Shown: positions 23,572 through 35,335 of the stretch, piece after piece
Position numbering within the stretch: position 1 is the first letter of the stretch
How the letters are laid out: every line of letters begins with the position of its first letter
Assembly (NCBI GenBank): GCA_026874595.1
Contig: CM049314.1
Coordinates: forward strand, 67,813,300-67,877,299
Reading direction: 5' to 3'
DNA length: 64,000 nucleotides
Source of the DNA: Sipunculus nudus
Taxonomy: Eukaryota > Annelida > Sipuncula > Golfingiida > Sipunculidae
The notes under the pieces: generated by a model
Seen by the model: the letters and a program-made list of their open reading frames with translations, nothing else
What the model was told of the DNA's origin: nothing
Database searches by the model: none
Position numbers and translations under genes: made by a program

Positions 23572-24049
23572 AAATGCGGATACTTCTTTGCTCGTTCAGT
23601 CAGAGAAACTTGCAAGAATCCTTTAAGCAAGTCAAACTTGGAAACATATCTGGAGCTCTATTTATACAATCATCAGTCCTCGAAATCAGGAACGTGTCAG
23701 TCTTGGTGACAGAGTAAAGTTTTCGATAATCTGTGCACATACGGTGACTTCCATAAGGTTTCTGCACAAGAATACATGGTGAACTCCAGTTTCTTTTACT
23801 AGGTTCAATAAGATCATTGTCCAGCAAATATTGTTTCTCATCCTATAGATACTTTTGCTTTTCACGATTCAGTCTATAAGGATGCTGCTTGACTGCGCTT
23901 GCCTCCCCAGCATCGACGTCATGGTACAATATGTTAGTTCGCGTTGGAATGTCACTAAACAAATGTTCATAATTCCGCTGCAGGTTCTTGAGGTCTTGTT
24001 GTTGTTGTGCGGTAAGGTATAATTGTTTAGCATCCAGGTTGTTTAGCAC
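23572..24049 (-). pseudogene. Gypsy RT N-terminal half
   Basis: From 24049 down, a linker leads into a DVDAGEASAVKQHPYRLN block, the usual pre-finger segment of this gypsy type. A stop near 23845 and a restart give WSSPCILVQKPYGSHRMCTD and SVTKTDTF (fingers). The frame decays where the first palm aspartate should be (about 23660-23600). It directly follows the integrase C-terminus at 24043-24640, so RT is downstream of integrase. Confidence 0.9.
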
Positions 24050-24805
24050 GTCTCAGTTTTTAGTGGTACTGTTCCATACTGAATGTCTACACCACTCTTA
24101 CAATAAGGATCTACTTTAACTGGGTCAGGGTCAGTTTTTACACAATTAACAGCCGTAACATGACACAGTTGTTTTTTCTTACGCCTTTCTGGTCCTAAAA
24201 GTATGTAATTTAAATCACTGACTTTCTTGTCAACAATGTAAGGACCAAAATACCTAGCTTGCAGAGGTCTGACAGGAATAGGTAGTAATGCAAGGACCTT
24301 ATCATCAGGCCCAAACGTCCTACTTACAGTGTGCTTGTCATACTTTGTTTTCGTTTTACTTTGTGAAGATTTTAGATTTGACTTTGCAATCTCGCAAGCA
24401 TTGTGTTGTTTAGCGCGAAAGTCTGAGACATACTGTAACAAACTAAGAGAATTAGGATTTTCACACAAGAGTTTTTCTTTAAGCAGTTTTAATGGACCGC
24501 GAACTGAGTGTCCGAAAACTAGTTCAAAGGGACTGAAACCCAAGGACACCTGAAAGGAATCTCTGACAGCAAACAACAATAGGTGGAATCCTTCATTCCT
24601 GTCTTTCTGTGTGTCATAGCAATAATTCCTGATCATGTTTATAATTGTCTAGTTAAAACGTCCGAGGGCGCCCTGACTTTCAGGATTGAATGGCGAAGAG
24701 CTGTACTATTAAATATCTAGCTCAAGCATAACTTGCTGGTATATTCCAGACATAAACTTAGACCCTTGGTCAGACTGGACAGATTTTGTTAATCCAAAAG
24801 TTGTA
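24043..24805 (-). pseudogene. Gypsy integrase core and C-terminus
   Basis: From 24805 down, FTTFGLTKSVQSDQGSKFMS contains the second catalytic aspartate of a DDE integrase. SPFNPESQGALGR follows with the third acidic residue (E). After a stop, an open frame of 197 codons (24636-24043) gives the helix-rich end, SLGFSPFELVFGHSVRGPL, and ARYFGPYIVDKK, the GPF/Y module. The chain then runs into the RT relic with only a short linker. The start of this domain is on the other side of the insertion at 24809-26265. Confidence 0.9.
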
Positions 24806-24808
24806 AAT

Positions 24809-26265
24809 CAAGTGACCCATAGGTCATGACGCTCAGCTGATTTGGAAGAGATTCGCAAAAGGAAATTTTATCATCTGAATGGTAGTCTATACCTATTCAA
24901 CTGAAGCATCAAACAGATTTAAGAATAGGCCAAGATTGTGTCTGTATTTATATATATCAAAAATAGAGAAAAAATGCGCAAACTTTTAAAAAAATACAGG
25001 TGGCTCCACCAGTCTGCAGAAACTAATAAAAACACTGAATGGTCAATATACATGCAACGAATCATGGTGATCTCTGCATTACTTGTTCAGATACTTCAGC
25101 TTTGTATCAAATTGTCCATTATTCTAAGGGATACTTCGGAGTCCTATAGCTTGAAGGATATGGGAAACAGAGAACTAATTTCAGGTTTCCACAGACACTT
25201 TTCATGGGCCTCCTTGCATGACAAGAATAAAGATTCTAGGTCCAGTTGTTACGATTTGTACCCTGTTGACAGATAACTACATCTTTAAAGGTCTCAAAAA
25301 TAGAGAAAAAAATTCGTAAAAATTTGAAACAAGCCCCATAGCTTGAAGAATATAGGTAACAGAAACATAATTCCAGGTTTCCAGGGAGCCACCAGTCTGC
25401 AGATGATACATCTTATAATCTCTTTGTATGAATTTTTTACTATTCTGGGGGGTTATTTGGGGCCCTATAGCTCGAAGGATATGGGTAACAAAGACCTAAT
25501 TTCTTGTTTCCATGGAGACTTTTAAAGGTCTCTCAGTGTGTCAAGAATGAAGATTCTAAGCCCAGTTGTTATGATTTGAAAAATCTCATGATCAATATGT
25601 ATGCCAAAACTCATGACCATCAGTGTTGTAGTTATTCAGATACTGCAGTATTGTATCAAATTGTTCATTATTCTGGAGGGGGGGGGGGGGGGTATTCTTG
25701 AGCCATACAGCTTAAAGGATATTGGTAACAGAGACCTTATTTCAGGTTTCCATGGGGACCATTCATGGTTCTCCCAGTGTGTCAAGAATGAAGATTCTAG
25801 GTCCAGTTGTTATGATTTGTGCCCTGTTAAAGGATGTTCTTATCTTTAAAGGTCTCAAAAATAGAGAAAACAATTCGTAAAAAAATCGAAAAATACAGAT
25901 GGCGCCACCAGTCTGCAGGAACTGATGAAAAATATCATGATCAATATGTATGCCAAAACTCATGACCATCAGTGTTGTATTTATCCAGATACTGTAGTTT
26001 TTGTATCAAATTTTTCATTATTCTGGGGGGGGGGGTATTTTGGAGCCATACAGCTTAAAGGATATGGATATGGGTAACAAAGACCTGAATCCTGGTTTTC
26101 AAGAAGATTTTTCATGACCCTCTCGGAATGTCAAGTTACAAGATTCTAGGTCCAGTGGTTACGATTTGTGCCAAGTTAACGGACAGACGGACAGACGGAC
26201 AGACAGACGGACAGACGGACGACGGACAAAGAGTGATCGCTATAGTTCAGATGACTTACAGTCAG
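24809..26265 (-). mobile_element. Hairpin-ended tandem-repeat element inside gypsy integrase (C2 side)
   Basis: The 3' end lies at 24809 (CAAGTGACCCATAGGTCATGA on the plus strand, the family's hairpin block), followed inward by GCTCAGCTGA. The 5' end is at 26265, slightly truncated, with GACGGACA repeats and ATGACTTACAGTCAG. In between are about four imperfect units of 290-330 bp with GGGTAACA(G/A)AGACC and GATTCTA(G/A)G words. It interrupts the integrase core, and the reading frame resumes on both sides. C1 keeps the intact 5' junction at 3277/3278, and this copy keeps the 3' junction at 24808/24809. Confidence 0.75.
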
Positions 26266-27560
26266 GGAACCTGGTAGATGGTTGGGCAGTCCCCTAACAC
26301 TGTCAACAATAATCCTACTAAATGGTTCCTCGAAAGCAGGAATAGGCCTAAGTGGGCCTGAGGAGGAATCTGATGGGATTTACCATCTGGCATGTGTAGC
26401 ATGATTTACAATATAGTACAACATCAGTCTTGAGGTTAGGCCAATAGAAGTGTATACTAACTTTCTGATAATTTTTATTTATACCTAAATGGCCAGACAA
26501 GGGAGCCTCATGTGCCATGCTTAAAATTTCACTGCGATAACTTTTGGGCATTACTGTTTAATGTTTGATGGCCCACTCATCATCAGCGCATACATCAGGC
26601 GGTCGCCATTTACGCAAAAGCACTCCATATTTAACATAGAAACAAACTGGGTTCTGTGACAGTTCATCTTTAGAAACTGCCCTGGGAAACAAACATGAAC
26701 TATCAAGGTCCTTATGCTGTTATGCAATAAGTTCTTACCTTTAAAATGCTGCATCCTGTATGGGCCAGTCTTTAGATAATTCACTAATGACTCTCAGTGT
26801 GTTGTTATCTGGACCATTCTCCTCATGTGTGTTTTTCTTGGCCATAGATCTAGTTACAGCACATGAAGGATACAAACCAGGAATTTCCTGACTTTCAGGA
26901 TCAGTGTACTGATCAAGAAACGGCTTTTCTGTCACTATTGGTACAGGCTGTACTGTGTCACCTGTAACATCATTGCCTAGCAGCAACTGAATTCCCTTTA
27001 AAGCTATAGCAGTTCATATGCCCACAGTAACATTCCCAGGAATCAAATCTGACTTTATTTGTATACTGTTGAGCGGAACTGAAGTGTGCTTGTCTGAAAA
27101 CACACCATTGACAAGTGCAAAGTGTTTCCAAACATGAGAGTTTGGCCTATACTAGTGTCCCTCAAAATTCTAAAGAGTTAGAATCTGAAAAATTACTTGA
27201 AAGTGACACAGAACCATCATGTATGAATAGCTCAAATTACTCCATTTCAGAGTCAGTAGAGTAATCTACTACTTCAGTTTCATCAAACAAAGAACTGACA
27301 TTGACAGTGTCAGTCATAAACTCTTTTTTAGAGTCAGTAAAGGAATCTACATCCTTATTACAATCAAACTCCTCATGGGAGTCAACAGAGGAATTTTCCT
27401 CAGCAGAAACAAACTTGTGTTTGTCATAAGAGGACCTGGCCTAATTTACAATACTCTCGCAGGAGTCATAAAAGGACTTAGCCTTATTTAAACGATACTT
27501 CTTGCAGGATTCTTGAAAGGACCTAGCCTTATAAAATTCCTCGCAGGAATCAACTGAGGT
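26266..27560 (-). pseudogene. Gypsy protease to integrase zinc finger (C2)
   Basis: From 27560 down there is a spacer with two or three short repeats (KARSF/AKSFYDSC type), of which C1 has lost about 80 bp. A retropepsin follows, with DTSIGQTLM at its active site (family DTG) near 27155 and LLGNDVTGD at its end (about 26985). Next are a linker with AVTRSMAKK (about 26860-26830) and the integrase HHCC zinc finger (26551-26348: AHEAPLSGHLG and CKSCYTC). The first part of the core reaches IIVD. Stops and frameshifts are present. With 22806-24805 it gives the order protease, integrase, RT, RNase H. Confidence 0.85.
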
Positions 27561-28788
27561 TTTTACCGCGCAAGCTACGGATAGTAGGCGTTCAATTTAT
27601 CGTGAAGTAAAGTCAATTTTATTTGAAAAATACGACCTAGCTTGTCAGTCGTATTATTCACATGGTCGTTCACTGGCTTTGGATCTATCAATTTTAGTTC
27701 CTTTATTTTCAATCCTAATATCCTAGTTTTCTTACGGAAACCGGCCTTCAATTATCTGTAAGCGCATAACCTCTTATTTCATTAACTCATTTGAGTGATT
27801 TCTTTATGAAATAGAATTGTTCAAGTTCAAATTTTTCCGAGTGTTTTCCCCGGAAAGATGCGTTACATTTTGTGTCAACATAAAGCAGTTTAATTTTATA
27901 AGCAATGGCTTGCGGTGTATATATTTTATAAAATACATTATCGATTCTACTCGTTTCTTCACTTCATTTTCGCTCCAAACAATTTTTACATTTGGCTTCA
28001 GCTCAGTGGACATAAAGTGTTATATGACACAAAATATACCCAAATTTTCTTTTTAAATTTAAAAGAACTAGCTTACATTTTGCTTCAGCCCAGTGGACTC
28101 AAAGTATTATATGATACAAAGAATATCTTATTTTTTTATTAATATTTCAATAAAAGTCATACGTCAGCAATACTCACGCATCAACTGTAATAGCTGGTGC
28201 AGTGATGAACCACCGCACCTAAAGGTAAACAAATCAGTCACGGAAGCGGCTATTTATCTTCAATGACAGACACTTTATCTGTGTATTATTGTTTTTTTTT
28301 TGTCTGTCCACCTCGATTTATACTGACGTATATACCGCAATGATGAGCCATTTTGGCTGTAATGTATCATTCTGGACAAGCAGCACATGTGAAGTGATTT
28401 ATTAACAATATTTTAAACAAGACGTTAATTTTAAACAAGACGAACATGAAAAAGTATTAGTTTAAGTTTTTTTATATCAATATATTTTTTCATCGGCGTT
28501 AAAACATCACATCCCACATATAGAACATTCGCTGTCTTTATCTTTATGGTGGTACTTTTGGGAGCGTGTTGATTTATGATATGAGTTCAAAGTGGCAATA
28601 CTTTAACATTAATTGATAACATGAACAATAGACCCAGCTTGACCTGTTTTTTTATACTGGCTGTTAAATAGTCCGTGTTTTAAACCTAGTATATAAAAAC
28701 TGAGAGGTCTTCTTTGTCTAACATGATATGGGTAAAAAATGCATTCCCTTTTATGGGGGTTGTTGTTTTCATTTTTTTCTCTATATTT

Positions 28789-30943
28789 AGCTCAGCTGAC
28801 TGTCAGTCAAGCTAAGCTGCAGGAATGGGTCTTTGCCCGCCCCCTTTCCGTTCGTCAGTCCAACCGGCCGTTATCGGGGCACAAGTCGTTATCGGTTTAC
28901 CTATAAATTAACAACCGTTGAGATCCTTGAGACATCCCGGAAACCCAAACCTAGGTCATAGGGACCTATAAAAGATCTTTATTTTTGGGGCCATGAAAGT
29001 CACATTCTTCTTTAAGTATTGAAGTAGTACATATTTCTTCTACAAAACTAACACACAATTGTTTTGATTAATACCTAAGAAGAGCTCAACAACTTGCCTT
29101 GATGTTCACGATTGATTTTTGCGGAAGAAGTATATATTTCAAGTAAACAACATTACGTTTGAAAACTTACATATTTTTCGTCACATTCAAATATTGTTCA
29201 AATAACGTCCTCTGTTGATTTTGAAAACTGCTGACTTTGATCTTGATCTCCAGGGTCTAATCTGTGGAAAAATTGTTTTTTCCCTCAGATTTACGGAAAA
29301 GGCACATGGTAGACTTCTGCGTACTTTTTGCGACTATAAGAACAAATCTAGTTCAAACACATATCCCAGACAGCATGCAAAATTTTAACAGAATTGGTAC
29401 AACAGTTCTTCAAAAATCGTATTCTTCTGATGTGAACACTTCGTATAAGTATGACAATTTCTTAAGGAAGAAACCTGTTGACTTTGTTAAAATCCAAAAT
29501 GTCTAAGTTTTGTTTTTTTTAACCAGCTTCTGTGGCTCAGAGGTAGAGCGCATCACTCAAGGCCGGGAGATAGTGAGTTCGAATCCCAGCCTAGGCAGTG
29601 AGATTTTTCACGGTCGACTTCCACCCAGGGTGAGTGGCTGCAGGCTAAATGGGGAGACTGTGCCTACACTCGTGTTTCACGCTTAAATGAGTGCGCCTTT
29701 CGGGGGTTCCTCGGTGTTATGACCAAGTAATGGTGATGACACACACCCAGTGCCCGCAGGAGTGGTATGCCGAACCTGGTTGAAACCAGGAAAAGTCCGA
29801 TGAAAGCCCCTGTCACGTAGTCCGAAACCGGAATGGAACTCTTAATATGTACATATACATAGTTAATTACAGCATTAAAAATGGAGGCGGTTACCTCCAC
29901 CAAAACAAATGAATAAATACAATTAAAAAAATTGTTTTATATGTTGTCATTTAGGTATTTTATTTAGCGAGCATAGCTTATATAATATATTTGATGCCTT
30001 TATTTGAAATTGATTTTCAGGCCTGAGCACCGTAGCAATAACATCACTTATATGGAGGCTACTGCTGGTTTAGTACGCAAGTGGATGGCAATAGCAGCTT
30101 GAGAAAATTTCCAAAACTTCGCATCGGCGAACATAAATCTCCACGCAGCCTTGGTGTGTATTTTGTTTTCCAATCCACCATAGAGATACACGTGAAAATC
30201 ACCTACCGTGTGGCTTACATACACATCCACAGCAGCTATAAAATAATGATTTCAAAAAGTTGTATAGCCATCTTTAATTTTAGGCGCTGAATTCAGTGTA
30301 GCTGACGCAATACAGATGTAACGTGGCCATACTTGTCACATCCACTTAGTTTAACAGCTGCGCTGTTCTGAAACCCGCTGCATTTATGTAGACGGATACC
30401 ATAGGTGTAATACATTTCCATAATCTTATTTTATAGACCTTATTCACTTATACATACCAGGTAGATGCCTCAGATCAGACTATCGGGAATCACTCTTTCT
30501 ACCATGTAAAAGTCTTTCTTGGTTGCCAAAGAATTATTGTTTGTGGCAGGTCCTGCTTCGTGTAATTTATTACCATATGAACTAAGACAAGCTGAGTACC
30601 AAGCCAATTTTTTTTAAAGTCTTAATACTACTTATTTGTGCAATATTTCGATGGCCTGTGATTTTTCAGATGTTGCAGATTCTTTTTAACTTGAGTTTGA
30701 TGTCACATCATGGTAAAATACTGGATTATTTGCATTTTTTTAAATAAATTATAGTCATGCATCTTCATTTTAACGAATAAGTTTTCCATGGTCATTCATT
30801 TTCTATGTAACTGCTTGCTTGTAATACCGTTTTAGAGCACATCATTATGGAATTACGCTTTACAGAATAAAATATTATTTTTATTTATTATTAATCATAA
30901 TGTCATGCTAGTAAGGTGATCGCCTTAACCTATGGGTCACTTG
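28789..30943 (+). mobile_element. Hairpin-ended composite element, subfamily B (C2)
   Basis: Same ends as 5760-7897: AGCTCAGCTGACTG at the left, CCTATGGGTCACTTG at the right. It contains the SINE at 29523-29905. It is a duplicate by segmental copying, not an independent insertion, because the flanks match as well. Confidence 0.5.
29523..29905 (+). mobile_element. tRNA-headed SINE (C2)
   Basis: Duplicate of 6499-6890, with box A-like TGGCTCAGAGG and box B-like GAGTTCGAATCCC. A handful of point differences separate the two. Confidence 0.85.
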
Positions 30944-31740
30944 TCTTGTTTACAATTCATGCATCAATGGGTCTGTTCATTCAGGTAAATCCAACTTTGA
31001 TTCAACCGAATTTCGTTGAAAAATAGGAAACATAAAATAAATGTACGTGCAATTTAACCTCGACAAGAGTCCGATGATTAGATTATTTACTGCGTCTAAT
31101 GTTAAATTTTTGTGCAGTGTGTCTCACAAAGGTATATTTGAATTTAAACTAAATTTTGTGAAGCTGTCGGTCTTAAGAGAAGAAAGAGACTTTAATTTTG
31201 AATGGGTAGTTACTTTAACAATAGTTCTGATACCTATGACATTGCTAAAGACAAAACGTAAACATTTCAAAGTTGTAACTCATCCCTGGATACCAATATT
31301 AAATTCAGCCGATAATATTAAAAAAAAATAGTCATTGCTTGCTGAATATCCTTTTGTATGCCTTACCAGATAAGAGAGATTTCTAAAAACATTTTTATAA
31401 TAGCTCACTATTAATAATTAGCAAAAACGTTGATTAAACGCCTTCACAAAGATCCATAATTATAACACCGTTTCTCTGGAGCAAAACACAGTTTAATTTC
31501 AATCAAATGTTGTTTGAGATGGACGTATAACGTTCTCAAATTAAGCAACAGAGTTGAATCTATGACAGTTTTTTTTTAATTTCAATGCAGTGTAATCAGT
31601 TCGCATGATTACAGATAATTTGTTTCCTTTATACCGAGCAGTGGCGTCAATTTATCTTAAAGGCTGGGGAGTTGATACATAGAGATAGGTTGGAGCAACC
31701 TTGTTTAACCGACACGGATATTGAAATATCTCACTATTCC

Positions 31741-31743
<3 letters not shown>

Positions 31744-31794
<51 letters not shown>
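31744..31794. repeat. (TA)n microsatellite
   Basis: Counterpart of 8686-8732. It is followed by an extra ATGTATATATA segment not seen in C1. Confidence 0.97.
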
Positions 31795-31796
<2 letters not shown>

Positions 31797-32733
31797 GTAT
31801 ATATATAATGTAAATATAATGTAAATATATATGAACCTTAATATAGTTTACATATTATAACCAAGCATGAGATTGGATTAAAAAAATCAAGCAAAAAAGC
31901 ACCGGTTTAACTTTAGGCATTCATTCTAATTATTGATATATATCTTATTTCCAGTATATGAATCTTACACTCTGAATAACTGTAATTAATCTCCCATTGC
32001 CTAAATAATCGGGGATTTAGACACCGCTAGATATGCCGGCCAGTTCTACTCCCAAATGTTACCTCCTCCAACGTAAAGACAACGAGTTAAGTGACGGTGT
32101 GTGTGGGTTGGGGGCGGTGGGATGACTAAGTCTCATCTCCAACAGAAACGAGTGAGTTGAACAATGAACTCTATGTGATCATAATCTTTTATTTACTCAG
32201 CGAATAATCATAAGCAGAGAAACTGCGAGCAAGCAATTAAGTTATGTTGGCAATGTAAACAGTCAATCACCGGAAAAAAATTGCATAATCTGGGCGACTC
32301 TAACAGAACATATGTATAACTAAAAGGAATTGTAGAATCAGTTGACATATCGTCTGTTTTTTCCGGTCCTATTTTCCCCATATATTAATACACTTTTATA
32401 ATTTCAAACTAAGGTGTGATTGATACGAGAAAATATATATCATTTCATGATTTATGTAGCACAAGAAACATATTTATTGTTATCAATCAGACCCAACCAC
32501 AAATTAGAAAACTAGAAATTAAGCAGTCTTAGACTAGATCTAGACCTCTGCTATGGCCGATGTTGCATGGTTGCATCAAAGATGAGCTCCAGAACAAAAG
32601 CGGCCCTTAATCCATGTGTACGGGTAATTATCTTGTAATGTTATTTAGCACTATTATATAATTATACTATATAATTATAACAATCCACAAAATCCTCAAA
32701 CACCTTTTTAGTAGAGTTATTCAGAGACTTACC

Positions 32734-34340
32734 AATCTGATTTCCAAGAAGCTGGTTTTCACCTATCATTTACATTTAGCACCAACGCATCGAGGTCTAA
32801 TTGCCACGGGACAATGCCTAGGGGAGCAATGAGTCCTTATATTACAAACGTTGTTTGTTATTCCTCAACCACTGCCCGGCACAAATTGGCCAATCGTGTC
32901 CTAAATGTTAAGCTGATTGCCCTTGACCAATGAACGCGCGTCTTTCAGGATTGCCTTATTTGACGTAGGTCTTTACGTGATTGTATGATATTATTCTTAT
33001 ACAATACGTGTGTGAATACTCAAAGTAAAAGCTCAGATTCTGATAAAAAAAAAAGCAATAGGTCTGTATACCGCAAAAAAGGTCAAAAATAAATTCAGTT
33101 ACATTTTATTCAAAGACCACTTTAAATTTACTTACGGGTTTGTCAGAGTAATATTTTGCCATGTATATTTGTATGTAACAGTATTACATGGCTTACAATG
33201 TTCGAAGCTAAATAGATTACTGATATAATATTCAAAATAATCCATTGAAAATTGACATGGCTTTCGCGATCAGTTGAAACGAGTGTATCTCATATCGATA
33301 TTAAAGATATATATCGTTATATCGCGTTACGTTGATTCGCATATTGCGTATCACGATACGGTTTTCAAACATCCTTGGCGTGACAGTTAAGCTTGACAAT
33401 GAAAAGTAGTCAACTTGATTGATTCATTAGAGATTATCGTATTATCACAATATTAGAGCTCTTTCATGTTTTAAACGACAATTCTTGAAAACCTATATAG
33501 GATTCACGGAAAACACCAAAAATGTCCTTCCACAGTTTGGATCAATTGACTAATTAACAAATTAGTTCAGTTTATCAATTAGGTACTCGTTCTTTCCGTT
33601 TAATTATGCCTGTGGGAATGGCGACAGGGGGTTACTCTTTTTTAAGTATAACTTTTCTTTCCATTTTTTTTTCAATTAGCTAATATATAAATATATAAGG
33701 ATATCAAATTTAAATAAGTACACCGATTAGTTCATACCCTGATACAAGTAATCTCTGTCATAGCTTAATAAGATTAGTTCTTTTTAGAACGGAACCACTA
33801 TGAAAAGAAATGTAATTGCTATAGTTAAATCAATAACCACATAATCCTGCAAATTCACGGCAAAAATATTTACATTTGCACTGATATTGGGTGAGACATC
33901 CATGATGTTGTCTGCAATATTGTCTCAAGGAGCATGCATGCATTTTCCTAAATGATATGCAAGCACTAATACAATTACCGATACACACCCGTATTTTTCT
34001 CCAAACAGCGAGATTCCGGGTTCTTCTAATCAACCAAAATCTTTTTGTCGATTGATATGCGTCTTTGGTTTGTCCTCGGGGTACCTTCGTGTCGCATTTT
34101 TGTGCTCTTATCACACGCTGAGAGTTTTGTCCCTCGAGGCCATTTAAAAAGCATGTGCCAGTACCTGTGCCCCTACAGAGTAAAACCCAGATTGTTTAAC
34201 TTGTTCCCATCCCTTTCTTGATAACCCACGTCATGAACGTTTTAAAAGGGTGCTCATCTTTCGAGAGATTATTTGTTGAAATAATACTTATGACTATTAA
34301 CATGAACATAAAATCGTAATAAGTCTTGTTTATATGATAA
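32734..34340. repeat. Segmental copy C2, block A
   Basis: Colinear with 1-2362 and 9791-11535. It shares many single-base states with C0 (for example the GTGTATCTCATATCG and AGAGATTATCG words) where C1 differs. The TA target of the C0 MITE is uninterrupted at about 33720. Confidence 0.85.
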
Positions 34341-35229
34341 AGATTTCTTTTTGGACTGATGTTTCACATTTAAGACAATATACACGTCAGTTTTATTTGA
34401 AGCATTATTATAAAAAATAATAACCCTGATTTTAAGAACCATTAATAAACAAAACCACATCCATATGACTTAAGGAAGTGGTGTCTGTGAGAGATAACAT
34501 TTGCGATTTGCAGGCCATCTTGTAGCTAAATCTGTGGGATTCTTCATTAGTAATCCAACACGACACCATTCCTGGGTTTCTTGGTAGATTGCATAAAAAT
34601 TGGCCGCGTTATCAAGACATCCAGATGGCCAAATCTTCAATCAACGGAACCATGTTTTGTGTAATTGACTACGCTTATTGCAAAGCTGTGGCATTTATCC
34701 TCTTAGATCCATACAATTAGCTAATGTATACTGGATTTCTTATAATATTATCCATCAAGTGTCAGATATCAAAAGAAAGAATGAGTAAAGTGTATTAATA
34801 AAAAAAAGAGTTACTAGTAATTCAAGTGTTAACGCAGTTGTACATACATCGGTCGATCACATCCAGGACAAAAACGAAAAATGCGTTTTACTCTAAGTGC
34901 CCAATCATGCTTTTCAGCCTTTCATAAAGGTGGAGTCATTTTGATAATTTACTTTTTTATTTGCTACACCATTTACGCGATTTCCAAAGAATATTATTTA
35001 TACATGAGAAAGGTCAATTGATCGAAGAATGATTCTTTATTTTAATAAATATTTATTCATTTTTTATTATCTTTCAATATCAGACCTGACTGTCATTTGC
35101 TTCAACAGAAAATCCAACGGAACTCCCAGTAATCTTTGATGATGGAGCTCCAACAGATAATCATCTTTCAATAATTACTCGTAATCATGGATTAGTGTGT
35201 TCTATGGGACCTTTTTGTATAAAATGCAG

Positions 35230-35231
<2 letters not shown>

Positions 35232-35319
<88 letters not shown>

Positions 35320-35335
35320 CATATAGAGAGAGATA
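35232..35335. repeat. (TA)n(GA)n compound microsatellite
   Basis: TA to about 35275, then GA to about 35319, followed by an interrupted GA tail. Counterpart of 12382-12453. Confidence 0.97.

Larger units (their letters stand above)
27561..32733. repeat. Segmental copy C2, block B
   Basis: Colinear with 4561-9845 of C1, with only scattered differences. It includes the same nested SINE and the same inverted LINE segment. At about 32733 the poly(G)-TATA module and the following leader are deleted. Block A is joined directly to TTACCAATCTGATTTCC. Confidence 0.9.
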
